A stretch of 64,000 nucleotides of DNA from NCBI RefSeq assembly GCF_001905885.1, contig NZ_LIYH01000009.1:1-64000 (forward strand), read 5' to 3'. The notes beneath the pieces were generated by a model, which saw only the letters and a list, made by a program, of their open reading frames with translations, was not told where the DNA came from and made no database searches. Positions within the stretch are counted from its first letter, which is position 1; every line of letters begins with the position of its first letter. The DNA is from Streptomyces sp. CB03234 (GTDB lineage: Bacteria > Actinomycetota > Actinomycetes > Streptomycetales > Streptomycetaceae). Made by a program: the position numbers and the translations under genes. Shown here piece by piece: positions 51,481 to 61,984 of the stretch.

Positions 51481-52467
51481 TCAGGCGCGGCGGTGGGCGC
51501 GCGCGAACTCCTTCTCGGGCTCGGCGTAGTAGGTCCAGGGCCACGTGGTGCAGGCGCCGTCCAGGGCGTGGAAGACGCGCCGGATCGTGTGGCGCTCACC
51601 GGACAGCGACAGGGCCATGGCGAACATGTTGAAGTCGCCCTGCCAGCCCGGGCGCCGTACGTAGGCGGGGTGCAGGATGCTGTGGTCGGCCGCGTCCCGC
51701 AGCTCCGCCTGGACGCGGGGGTCCACGAGGCAGTCCCCGCGGTCGGACTCCACCCATTCCTCGATGTGCGCCATGGCGATCACGCAGCCGAGGCGGTGCC
51801 CCGGCGGAGTGCGGGTGAGCGCGTCACGGGCGAACGCCAGGGCCTGGCCGGGCTCGCCGCCCCAGCGGGGCTGCAACTGCGACACCCACTCGAGGTGGGT
51901 CTCCAGGTCCAGCGGGTCGCGGCGCAGGGCGGCGCCGAACCGGGTCTCGTTGACGGCGCGGTCCAGCGACATGCCTCGGCCGGAGGTGAGGAGGAGCCGC
52001 CAGGGAGTGACCCACTCGGGCCGCGACTCGGCGGCCTCGAGCAACTGCTCCTCGGCGATGTGGAGCCGCTCGTGGAAGATCCGCCACTGCTCCTGCGTGA
52101 CGTCGACGGCACGCGCTGCGGTGCGTGCCTCCCAGCCCCAGGAGATGTGACGCGCCCCGGATATCAGCAGCGCGGTCGCCCGGTGCTCCTTGTCCTCCTC
52201 GACGGCCCGGCCGATCCAGTCCTGCACGCCGTCCAGGTCGGCGAGTTCGTCCAGGACCTGGTGGTCGCGGCCGAGATCGAAGGGGGCCAGCGCCGCTTTG
52301 ACCGCTTCCCAGTCGCCCGCGTCGGCCGCCTCCACCAGCGCGAGCACCCGGGTGTCCCCGAGTGCCCGCAGCGTGTACGTCCCGTTCTTCTGCCTGCGCG
52401 GCACGGGCAGGGCGTACGGATCCGCCGCCACTCCCTCCGCACCCCTGCCGAACAGCTTGCCGAACAT
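51481..52467 (-). CDS. DUF4034-like protein, first gene of the HSP90 operon
   Basis: The 328-residue soluble protein begins FGKLFGRGAEG and has helical segments LALVEAADAGDWEAVKAALA, ATALLISGARHISWGWEARTA and FHERLHIAEEQLLEAAESRP, plus a conserved-looking C-terminal WPWTYYAEPEKEFARAH. It resembles the DUF4034 family, helical repeat proteins of unknown function, from memory. It is 82 bases upstream of htpG, so all three genes are probably co-transcribed. Confidence 0.8.
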   Translation of the reverse strand: MFGKLFGRGAEGVAADPYALPVPRRQKNGTYTLRALGDTRVLALVEAADAGDWEAVKAALAPFDLGRDHQVLDELADLDGVQDWIGRAVEEDKEHRATALLISGARHISWGWEARTAARAVDVTQEQWRIFHERLHIAEEQLLEAAESRPEWVTPWRLLLTSGRGMSLDRAVNETRFGAALRRDPLDLETHLEWVSQLQPRWGGEPGQALAFARDALTRTPPGHRLGCVIAMAHIEEWVESDRGDCLVDPRVQAELRDAADHSILHPAYVRRPGWQGDFNMFAMALSLSGERHTIRRVFHALDGACTTWPWTYYAEPEKEFARAHRRA

Positions 52468-52611
52468 GCCGCGCCCTCCCCTGGTCCCGCGTTTGCGTCC
52501 GGTGCAGCATAAGCGGCCCCACCGACACCGCTTCCACAGGGTTTCACCAGTGCTTCAGGGCCGCCGGCGGCATCCCGGCGGGGCGGGCGGCGCCGGGTGC
52601 TGCGACGGGTC

Positions 52612-53438
52612 CTAGGCGGCCGTGTCGTACGTGTAGTGGCGGGTGTGGTCGAGCATGTCGGCCGGGGTGACGTCGTTCCACGGGCGCATGGTGTCGTTCA
52701 GGTCGACGACGTCCGGGGTGCCGGCGGCCGGGAGGTAGGTGGAGCGGGGTGACGGGCCTGCCAGTCGGCCCACAGCTTGTCGATGAAGGCGTGGTGGAGC
52801 CAGAACACCGGGTCGTTCGGGGAGGCCCCGGTGGCCATGTGGCCGCCGACCCACACATGGACGCGGTTGTGGAGGTTGGCGCCGCGCCAGCCCTCCAGGT
52901 GGTTGCGGAAGCCGTCGGAGGCGCTGTTCCACGGGGGCATGTCGTACGTCTCCATGGCGAGGACGGCGTCGACCTCGGCCCGGGTGGGGAGCCCACGGCC
53001 GCCGGCGCCGAGGGCCCGGCGCAGGTAGTCGCGGCCGTCGACGCGTACGGAGATGGTCCAGCGGTTGCCGGTGCGGGCGAACGGGCCGTCCATGACCTGG
53101 CCGTCGCGGGCGCGGCCGGTGCCGCCGAGGAAGTCGGGGGCCCAGAGGGAGGCGCGGGGCGTGCGGGCCACGGTCCAGTCCCAGTAGGGCAGGGCGACGG
53201 CCGGGTCGACGGCCTGGAGCGCCTGCTCGAACTGGAGGAGGAAGCGCCGGTGCCAGGGGAGGAAGGACGGCGAACGGTGGCCGACCCGGTCGCCGTTGTC
53301 GGTGTCGCTCATGATGAAGGCGTTGTGGGTGGTGACGAACGTGTCGTACTGGCCGGTTCGCTTGAGCTCCAGTACGGCGTCGACGAAGCGCCGCTTCTCG
53401 GTGGCGGTCAGCTGGGCCTGGTTCTTGCGTACGGTCAT
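52612..53438 (-). pseudogene. melC2: Tyrosinase MelC2 with a frameshift near its 3' end
   Basis: The binuclear copper enzyme makes melanin from tyrosine. CuA ligands lie in FVTTHNAFIM and GHRSPSFLPWHRRFLLQFEQ. CuB ligands lie in NLHNRVHVWVGGHM and FWLHHAFIDKLW. After DWQARHP the frame shifts: one base is missing near 52743-52748, so the reading runs to a stop at 52698 (246 residues). The normal end (TYLPAAGTPDVVDLND, TPADMLDHTRHYTYDTAA) lies in another frame ending at 52612. All six copper His are upstream of the break, so partial function is possible; a sequencing error is also possible. Confidence 0.82.
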
Positions 53439-53461
53439 GATGGTGCGGCTCCGGATCGTGA

Positions 53462-53857
53462 TCAGGCGGTGGCGACGGGGACGAGCGGGGCGCCCTGCAG
53501 TTCGCGGACGGCGGCGCGGGCCACGGCGCGGGGCGTGGCGAGCGGCTCGTAGTGGTTGATCACGCTGATCCAGGTGCCGTCGGCGTTCCGCATGACGTGC
53601 AGTTCCTCGCCGTCGATGCGTACGGAGTAGCCGGAGCCGTGTTCCCCGCCGTGTCCCCCGTGGTGGCCGTCGCCGTGGGAAGGGCCGCCCTGGATGCGGC
53701 GGCCCATGAATATCTCGTCGAACGTCTCCTGGCCGGCGCCCTGGTGGGCCGGTGCGGCCGAGGCCTGGGCGGGAGCCGTGAGGGCGCGACCGGCGGCGAG
53801 GCCCGCGGCGGCCGAGGTGGCGACGCCGAGGGCGCGGCGGCGCGTGATTCTGGACAT
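53462..53857 (-). CDS. melC1: Tyrosinase cofactor MelC1
   Basis: The 131-residue copper chaperone for tyrosinase has a twin-arginine-type signal (RITRRRALGVATSAAAGLAA), a His-rich segment (SHGDGHHGGHGGEHGSG), and the conserved C-terminal VRIDGEELHVMRNADGTWIS and VINHYEPLATPRAVARAAV. MelC1 binds MelC2, delivers copper and takes it through the Tat pathway. It precedes melC2 by 23 bases in one operon. GGGGG upstream of the ATG serves as the ribosome site. Confidence 0.93.
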   Translation of the reverse strand: MSRITRRRALGVATSAAAGLAAGRALTAPAQASAAPAHQGAGQETFDEIFMGRRIQGGPSHGDGHHGGHGGEHGSGYSVRIDGEELHVMRNADGTWISVINHYEPLATPRAVARAAVRELQGAPLVPVATA

Positions 53858-54052
53858 GGGTAACCCCCTGAGTGGTGCGGTGGTCGGTGTACCGCCGGGG
53901 GATTGGTCATGTGCCCCCGGCACGACCCATGCCTATCGGGGGTTTTCGGAGCGGGGAATTCCGCAGGTTCCGGTTGGCCGCGATACGGACAACTCACCAC
54001 CTATAGTGCAGAATTGAACCAAGTTGATCTTGTTGTTGACGGGCACGCGAAA

Positions 54053-54115
54053 GCCCCGGAACGAAAGTCTTGCGGAGGATGTGACAACCTCGTGAAGAAT
54101 CTTCCGTTCCGGGGC
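54053..54115. repeat. Long-range inverted repeat between sdhB and melC1
   Basis: GCCCCGGAACG (54053-54063) and CGTTCCGGGGC (54105-54115) are perfect 11-base arms. Inside is a smaller stem GAGG/CCTC around ATGTGACAA. It lies 40 bases beyond the sdhB stop and about 200 bases upstream of melC1. It could terminate the sdh operon or act in the melC1 leader. Confidence 0.65.
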
Positions 54116-54155
54116 GGTCGGCGTGGTCCGGCTCACGCCCGGAGACTGTCCGGAA

Positions 54156-54904
54156 TCAGCCGCGCCGCGGCGCCTTGCGCGTCGCCCGCAGCCACTCCTT
54201 GTTCATCGCCGCGATCGACGGCAGCGGGATGCCCTTCGGGCAGGCCGTGGCGCACTCGCCGGTCAGCGTGCAGCCGCCGAAGCCCTCCTCGTCCATGACG
54301 CGCACCATGTCCAGCACCCGGGTCTCGCGCTCCGGGGCGCCCTGCGGCAGCACATTGAGGTGGTTGACCTTCGCCGAGGTGAAGAGCATCGCCGAACCGT
54401 TGGGACAGGCCGCCACACAGGCGCCGCAGCCGATGCACTCGGCGTGCTCGAAGGCGAAGTCGGCGTCCGCCTTGGGCACGGGCGTGGCGTGCGCCTCCGG
54501 CGCGGAGCCGGTCGGGGCGCTGATGTAGCCGCCGGCCTGGATGATCCGGTCGAACGCCGACCGGTCCACCACCAGGTCCTTGACGACCGGGAAGGCGGCG
54601 GCCCGCCACGGCTCGATGTCGATCGTGTCGCCGTCCTGGAACGCCCGCATGTGGAGCTGGCAGCTCGTGGTGCGCTCGGGCCCGTGCGCGTCGCCGTTGA
54701 TGACCAGCGAGCAGGCCCCGCAGATGCCCTCACGGCAGTCGTGGTCGAAGGCGACCGGGTCCTCGCCCCGGAGGATGAGCTCCTCGTTGAGGGTGTCGAG
54801 CATTTCCAGGAAGGACATGTCCTTGGAGATGCCGTCCACCTCGTAGGTGGCCATGGCGCCGGGGGCGTCGGCGTTCTTCTGGCGCCAGACGCGCAACTTG
54901 AGCT

Positions 54905-54908
<4 letters not shown>
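54156..54908 (-). CDS. sdhB: Succinate dehydrogenase/fumarate reductase iron-sulfur subunit
   Basis: The 250-residue subunit has the [2Fe-2S] site CREGICGACSLVING and the [4Fe-4S]/[3Fe-4S] ligands CIGCGACVAACPNGS and CTLTGECATACPKGIP. It passes electrons from SdhA to the membrane quinone. The start overlaps the sdhA stop (ATGA). Last gene of sdhCAB. Confidence 0.95.
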
Positions 54909-56851
<1,943 letters not shown>

Positions 56852-56854
56852 GGA

Positions 56855-57559
56855 TCAGCTCACCACTCCGGTCATGACGGCGACGGGTACGGAGACGAAG
56901 CCCGCGGTCAGCACGAGCGCGAGGACGTTGGCCAGGGTCTTGAGCGCCCGGTCGCGCCTCGCGTTGCCCACGCCGAGGGTCTGCGCGGCGGACCAGAAGC
57001 CGTGCCGGATGTGCAGGCCGACGGCGAGCATCGCGACGATGTAGATGACGTTGCCGTACCAGGTGGAGAAGGTCGCGACGACGTTCTCGTACGGATGCCC
57101 CGGCTGCGCGTTCGGGTTCACCGTCAGCGTCGTCAGGTCCAGGATGTGCCAGACGATGAACAGCGCCACGATCACGCCGCCCCAGCGCATGGTGCGGGTC
57201 GCGTAGCTCGCGCGGCGCCGCTTGTGGACGTACGCGGTGGGGCGGGCCCTGATGTCGCGCCGGCTGAGCTGGTACGCGGAGACGCCGTGGGCGATCACGG
57301 CCGTGAGCAGCACCACCCGGGCGATCCACAGGCCCCACTCGTAGTGCAGGACCGGCTCGCCCATGGTGCGCAGCCAGTGGCCGTACGCGTTGAACTCACC
57401 GGGGCCGAAGAAGACCTTCAGGTTGCCCATCACATGCGCGACGAGATAGCCGATCATGATCAGGCCGCTGACGGCCATGACCGTCTTCTTGCCGACGGTG
57501 GACCGCCAGAAGGTGCGCGTGAGGGACGGTTGTCGATCCGTCCGCGTTGCCAGAGCCAT
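56855..57559 (-). CDS. sdhC: Succinate dehydrogenase cytochrome b subunit
   Basis: The 234-residue five-helix membrane subunit includes VGKKTVMAVSGLIMIGYLVA with HVMGNLKVFFG (haem His), RVVLLTAVIAHGVSAYQLSR, VIVALFIVWHILDLTTLTVN and VGLHIRHGFWSAAQTLG. Two haems are expected. It is the first gene of sdhCAB and divergent from a LysR regulator. Confidence 0.93.
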   Translation of the reverse strand: MALATRTDRQPSLTRTFWRSTVGKKTVMAVSGLIMIGYLVAHVMGNLKVFFGPGEFNAYGHWLRTMGEPVLHYEWGLWIARVVLLTAVIAHGVSAYQLSRRDIRARPTAYVHKRRRASYATRTMRWGGVIVALFIVWHILDLTTLTVNPNAQPGHPYENVVATFSTWYGNVIYIVAMLAVGLHIRHGFWSAAQTLGVGNARRDRALKTLANVLALVLTAGFVSVPVAVMTGVVS

Positions 57560-57618
57560 GGCACCAGACGGTAGGGGCGGGTAGGGCCAGAGGTCCAAGA
57601 CATGGTCCGGCTCATATC

Positions 57619-57635
57619 CATAGGCAGTCTCTATG
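57619..57635. promoter_or_regulatory. LysR-type palindrome between sdhC and lysR
   Basis: CATAGGCAGTCTCTATG holds the inverted arms CATAG and CTATG with seven bases between them, and also fits the T-N11-A rule. It lies in the middle of the 97-base divergent promoter region, where LysR-type regulators usually bind both to control themselves and to control the divergent target. Confidence 0.65.
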
Positions 57636-57656
57636 AAGCGGCTTATGGTGGGTGGT

Positions 57657-58544
57657 ATGCAGTTCCAGCAGCTCCAGTACTTCGTGGCCGTGGCCGAGAC
57701 CCGCCACTTCACCCGGGCCGCCGAGCGGGTCCATGTCTCCCAGCCGTCGCTGTCGCAGCAGATCAGGGCGCTGGAGAAGGAGCTGGGCGCCGAGCTCTTC
57801 AGCCGGGCGCGCGGCAACATCGCGCTCACGGACGCGGGCGAGGCGCTGCTGCCGCTGGCCCGCCGCATCCTGGCGGACGCCGACACCGCGCGCCACGAGG
57901 TGCAGGAGCTGGCCCAGCTGCGGCGCGGGCGGGTGCGGCTGGGCGCGACGCCGAGCCTGTGCACCGGGCTGCTGCCCGATGTGCTGCGCGCCTTCCATGA
58001 CCTGCACCCGGGCATCCAGCTGCTGATCGAGGAGAGCGGCTCCCATGATCTCGTACGGGAGCTGGCGCGCGGGTCGCTCGACCTGGCCCTGGTGGTGCTG
58101 CCGCTGCCGACCCCGTCACCGGCCCTGACGACCGTCGAGCTGCTCCACGAGGACCTGGTGGTGGTGTCCTCGGCGGCGGCGCCCGCCCCTCGCCGGCCGG
58201 TGCGGATCGCGGATCTGGAAGGCCAGCCGCTGGTGATGTTCCGGCACGGCTACGACCTGCGGGACCTGACGGTCGCGGCGTGCCGCGCGGAGGGGTTCGA
58301 GCCGTCGTTCACGGTGGAGGGCGGCGAGATGGACGCGGTGCTGGGGTTCGTCCGGGCGGGGCTGGGCGTGGCGGTCGTGCCCGCGATGGTGGCGGCGCGG
58401 GCGGGGCGGGACCTGCGGGTGACGGCGTTGGCGCGGCCGGGGCTGCGGCGCACCATCGCGCTCGCGCACCGCAGCGATGTGGCGCCGCCGCGGGCGGCTC
58501 GGGAGCTGCAGCGGCTGCTGCTGGCTCACCGGGCGGGGCCGTGA
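57657..58544 (+). CDS. LysR-family regulator beside sdhCAB
   Basis: The 295-residue regulator has a winged helix-turn-helix (FQQLQYFVAVAETRHFTRAA, HVSQPSLSQQIRALEKELGA) and a periplasmic-binding-like effector domain (VRLGATPSLCTGLLPDVLRA; GLGVAVVPAMVAARAGRDLR). ATG 57657 is chosen because the standard MQFQQLQYF start is there. It likely controls the divergent sdhCAB. Its last codons (HRAGP) and stop form the first unit of the 29-base tandem repeat. Confidence 0.92.
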   Translation: MQFQQLQYFVAVAETRHFTRAAERVHVSQPSLSQQIRALEKELGAELFSRARGNIALTDAGEALLPLARRILADADTARHEVQELAQLRRGRVRLGATPSLCTGLLPDVLRAFHDLHPGIQLLIEESGSHDLVRELARGSLDLALVVLPLPTPSPALTTVELLHEDLVVVSSAAAPAPRRPVRIADLEGQPLVMFRHGYDLRDLTVAACRAEGFEPSFTVEGGEMDAVLGFVRAGLGVAVVPAMVAARAGRDLRVTALARPGLRRTIALAHRSDVAPPRAARELQRLLLAHRAGP

Positions 58545-58670
58545 GAATGCGGGCGTACCGGACGGGGCCGTGAGGGTGCGGGCGTACCGGGCGGGGCCGT
58601 GAGGGTGCGGGCGTACCGGGCGGGGCCGTGAGGGTGCGGGCGTACCGGGCGGGGCCGTGAGGGTGCGGGC
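58531..58670. repeat. Tandem repeat of a 29-base unit, 4.8 copies
   Basis: Each unit contains GGGCGGGGCCGTGAGGGTGC followed by GGGCGTACC. Copies 1 and 2 carry small changes; later copies are identical. The first copy contains the lysR stop codon, so the unit was amplified from the gene end outward. Confidence 0.92.
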
Positions 58671-58677
58671 CGGTGGC

Positions 58678-58728
58678 CCGGTTGTGCCCACCCGTCCCTC
58701 CCCCGGCGGGACGCGTGCCCACAACCGG
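58678..58728. terminator. Nested hairpin between lysR and rmdA
   Basis: Outer arms CCGGTTGTG (58678-58686) and CACAACCGG (58720-58728) enclose the inner arms CGTCCC and GGGACG. It ends one base before the rmdA stop and probably terminates transcription from both directions. Confidence 0.65.
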
Positions 58729-60891
58729 CTACACCGCGTCCGCCAGGACCAGCGCGTGGATGCGGTCGGGGGCGCCGGGGCGGGCGTAGTACCAGCCTTG
58801 GGCCGTGTCGCAGCCGAGTTCGCGGAGTTGCTCCGCCTGCGCGCCCGTTTCGACGCCTTCGACCGTCACGGCGAGTTCCAGGCTGTGCGCCAGGGAGACG
58901 ATGCCTTCGACGATCTTCAGGTCGACCGGGTCGATCGGGTGCTGCTGCATGCTCTGGGTGAAGGAGCGGTCCAGTTTCAGCACGCTGACCGGGAGCCGGC
59001 GCAGATTGGCCAGGTTGGAGTAGCCGGTGCCGAAGTCGTCCAGGGCTATGTCCACGCCCATCTCGGCCAGTTGCCGCAGCGGCTTGAGCAGATCCTCGTC
59101 GGCGCCGATCAGCGCTGACTCGGTGACCTCCAGGCACAGGGCGCCCGGGTCGAGCCCGGAGCGCTCCAGTACGTCGACGGTGTCGGCGACCAGGTTCGGG
59201 TGGTGCAGCTGCGTCGGTGAGAGGTTGACGTTGATGCGCAGGGGGCCGCCGTCGGAGTGGCGTCGGTTCCAGAACCGGGCCTGGCGCACCGCTTCCTGGA
59301 GCACCCAGCGGCCCAGCGGCACGATCAGCCCGGTGTGCTCGGCGAGCGGGATGAACCGGTCGGGGCCGAGGACGCCGTGCTGCGGGTGGCACCAGCGCAC
59401 CAGGGCCTCCGCGCCGTGCACGCTGCCGTCACCGAGGTGCACCAGCGGCTGGTACTCGATGAAGAACTCGCCCCGGTCCAGGGCCGCGGGCAGCGCGGTG
59501 GTCAGGCCGTGCCGGGTGATGGCGCGGGCGTCCGCCTCGGGGTCCGCCCGCTCGAAACGGTTGCCGCCTGCCGATTTGGCCCGGTACATGGTGATGTCGG
59601 CGCTGCGCAGCACCTCCGCCGGTCCGCGTTCGCCGGCCGGTCCCTCGACGATGCCGACGCTGCCACGCACGGTCAGCTCGCGGCCGTCCAGCCGGACGGG
59701 AGTGGCCAGGGCGGCGAGGATGCGGTGGGCGAGCTCGTCGGCCTGCTGCTCGGTGTCCGTGCCGGTGGTGAGCGCCACGAACTCGTCGCCGCCGAGCCGG
59801 GCCACCATCTCCCCCGGCCGGGTCGCGACGGACTGCAGCCGGTCGGCGACCTCCACGAGCAGCCGGTCGCCGGCCGCGTGGCCGAGGCTGTCGTTGATGG
59901 CCTTGAAGCCGTCGAGGTCGAGGTAGCACAGGCCGAAGCGGGTGCCGTCGCGCGCGGACAGCACCTTGTCCAGCCGTTCGAAGAACAGCGTCCGGTTGGG
60001 CAGCCCGGTCAGCGCGTCGTGCGTCGCCTCGTACCGCAGCCGCAGGTTGAGCAGCCGGCGCTCGGTGGTGTCCTCCATCAGCGCCAGCTGGTACTGCGGG
60101 CGGCCCTCGGCGTCCCGCAGCAGGGAGACGGTCAGGTTGGTCCACAGGACGGTGCCGTCGCCCCGGTAGAAGGGCTTCTCGACCCGGAAGTGGTCGCGCT
60201 CGCCGCGCACCAGCTCCCCGTACAGCTTCCAGACGTGCGGCGCGTCCTCGGGGTGGACCCACTCGCTGACCCTGCGGCCGCGGACGTGGTGCTCCAGGCC
60301 ACCGAACATGCGGGTGAGGGCGCCGTTGACCTCCAGCACGTTGCCGTCGAGGTCGGCGATGCCGATGCCGATGGCCGCGTCCTCGAAGACGGCGCGGAAG
60401 CGGGCCTGGGTGGCGTGCAGGGCCTGTTCGGCGAAGCTGCGCGCCGCGAGCGCCGAGCGGGCGATGGCCTCCTGCTCGGCGAGGGTGCGTTCGCGCAGCG
60501 CCTGGGCGAATCCGGCCGCGAGCGCGTGCTGGAGCCGGGCGCAGCGGGCCCGGAGCTCCTCGGCCCCGGCGCTTGGCCCGTTACCCCCGCAGTACAGCAC
60601 CAGATAGGAGTCGACCACGCCGAGGGTACGGCTGAGCGCGTCCGGGTCGGTGCAGTGCGCGGCCACCAGGGCGGCTCCGACGCGGTGCGCGGGCGTCGGG
60701 TCGAACGGCCTCCCGTGCAGCGCGTCGCTCAGGTCCCGTGCCAGCGGCAGCAGGTGCCGCTCCGTCTCGGAACGGGTCATCGACGTGGCCGTGACGGGGA
60801 AGATGGCCCGGCTCCAGATGGTCGCGAACCGCTGGAGTCTGTCCTCCGGGCCGTCCGGTTCCGCGGCGGAACCGGACGCCTGCGCCGGCAT
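58729..60891 (-). CDS. rmdA: PAS-GGDEF-EAL c-di-GMP protein, RmdA type
   Basis: The 720-residue cytoplasmic protein has a helical N-terminus (1-160), a PAS/PAC sensor (about 165-285, FRAVFEDAAIGIGIADLDGN), a GGDEF domain with the intact MVARLGGDEFVAL (cyclase), and an EAL domain with HGAEALVRWCHP, INVNLSPTQL, DDFGTGYSNLANL and KIVEGIV (phosphodiesterase). Both active sites look intact. The layout and neighbourhood match S. coelicolor RmdA (SCO0928), which affects aerial growth, from memory. ATG 60891 has AAGG at good spacing; GTG 60897 overlapping the previous stop is the alternative. Confidence 0.9.
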   Translation of the reverse strand: MPAQASGSAAEPDGPEDRLQRFATIWSRAIFPVTATSMTRSETERHLLPLARDLSDALHGRPFDPTPAHRVGAALVAAHCTDPDALSRTLGVVDSYLVLYCGGNGPSAGAEELRARCARLQHALAAGFAQALRERTLAEQEAIARSALAARSFAEQALHATQARFRAVFEDAAIGIGIADLDGNVLEVNGALTRMFGGLEHHVRGRRVSEWVHPEDAPHVWKLYGELVRGERDHFRVEKPFYRGDGTVLWTNLTVSLLRDAEGRPQYQLALMEDTTERRLLNLRLRYEATHDALTGLPNRTLFFERLDKVLSARDGTRFGLCYLDLDGFKAINDSLGHAAGDRLLVEVADRLQSVATRPGEMVARLGGDEFVALTTGTDTEQQADELAHRILAALATPVRLDGRELTVRGSVGIVEGPAGERGPAEVLRSADITMYRAKSAGGNRFERADPEADARAITRHGLTTALPAALDRGEFFIEYQPLVHLGDGSVHGAEALVRWCHPQHGVLGPDRFIPLAEHTGLIVPLGRWVLQEAVRQARFWNRRHSDGGPLRINVNLSPTQLHHPNLVADTVDVLERSGLDPGALCLEVTESALIGADEDLLKPLRQLAEMGVDIALDDFGTGYSNLANLRRLPVSVLKLDRSFTQSMQQHPIDPVDLKIVEGIVSLAHSLELAVTVEGVETGAQAEQLRELGCDTAQGWYYARPGAPDRIHALVLADAV

Positions 60892-60893
60892 GC

Positions 60894-61706
60894 TCACGCC
60901 TTGCGCCCCACCCCTGCGAAGCCCGAGAAGGCGTATGGATCCTCCTGGTCGAGGGGGTTGTCCGGCCGCCACTCGGGCATCGACACGAGACCCGGTTCGA
61001 CCATCCGGAACCCGTCGAAGAAGCGCGCGATCTCCTCGCGCGTCCGCATCACCAGCGGGTTGCGGATGTCGCGGTAGACGTCCACCGCGCCGCCCACGCG
61101 TTCCTGCGGCAGCGGGATGCCCTCGTACGAGGCATGGCTGACGATCAGGAGGCTGCCGGGCGCGAGCGCGTCACGCAACTCGGCGACGGCACGCTGTGGT
61201 TCGTCCGTGTCCTGCACGAAGTGCAGGACGGAGACCAGCAGCAGGGCCACGGGCCGGTCCAGGTCGAGGAGGGAACCGGTCTCGGGGGCGGCGAGGATGT
61301 CCCGCGGCTTTCGCAGGTCGGCGGCGAGGACCCCGGCGTTCGCGTTGCCTTCCAGTACGGCCTGGCTGTGCGCGACGGCCACGGGGTCGTGGTCGACGTA
61401 CAGGACGCGGGCTTCGGGGGCGGCGCCCTGGGCGACCTCGTGGACGTTGCCGAAGGTGGGGATGCCGGAGCCTATGTCGAGGAACTGGGTGATGCCCTCG
61501 CTCACGGCGTACCGTACCGCCCGGCGCATGAACGCCCGGTTGGCCTGCTGGATCTTGGGAAGACCCGGCACGAACTCCATGACCTTGCGGGCCGCTTCGC
61601 GGTCCACCTCGAAATTGTGCGAGCCGCCCAGGTAGTAGTCGTAAATGCGGGACACGCTCGGCACCGAAATGTCGATGCCCGGCGGGGCCCAGGCGGGACG
61701 CTCCAT
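60894..61706 (-). CDS. SAM-dependent methyltransferase (DUF574 type), coupled to rmdA
   Basis: The 270-residue protein of the actinobacteria-specific DUF574 family begins ERPAWAPPGIDISVPSVSRI, YDYYLGGSHNFEVDREAARK and has the SAM loop TQFLDIGSGIPTFGNVHEVA with VLYVDHDPVAVAHSQAVL. Substrate unknown; the family is linked to the secondary metabolism of many Streptomyces. ATG 61706 has GGAG eight bases upstream; ATG 61748 is an alternative. Its stop lies two bases before the rmdA start. Confidence 0.88.
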   Translation of the reverse strand: MERPAWAPPGIDISVPSVSRIYDYYLGGSHNFEVDREAARKVMEFVPGLPKIQQANRAFMRRAVRYAVSEGITQFLDIGSGIPTFGNVHEVAQGAAPEARVLYVDHDPVAVAHSQAVLEGNANAGVLAADLRKPRDILAAPETGSLLDLDRPVALLLVSVLHFVQDTDEPQRAVAELRDALAPGSLLIVSHASYEGIPLPQERVGGAVDVYRDIRNPLVMRTREEIARFFDGFRMVEPGLVSMPEWRPDNPLDQEDPYAFSGFAGVGRKA

Positions 61707-61924
61707 CGATGTCTCCAACAAGTCGCCACGGAATGCGGCCGTGTTCATGGCCAGTGTTCGAGCCGAGGCTACTGATCGCCCGCCGGGAGGGCGAGGGGAA
61801 ACGGAAATTATCGATCCGTTCTTGGTCACACGTCTCGGTCACTGGACAGTGGCACGTGCGGCGTCCGTGGCACGTGCGACCGGCCCGCCGCTCACGCGGG
61901 GAGCGTGGGTCGGGCGGGCCGGCG

Positions 61925-61961
61925 GGGTGTCCGGGCCGGTGGGGCCGGTGGCCGGACACCC
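61925..61961. terminator. Hairpin after the two-repeat lipoprotein gene
   Basis: GGGTGTCCGG (61925-61934) and CCGGACACCC (61952-61961) pair perfectly around a GC-rich 17-base loop, 24 bases beyond the stop of the minus-strand lipoprotein gene. Confidence 0.7.
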
Positions 61962-61984
61962 GGGTCGCGACGTACGTGGGGACT

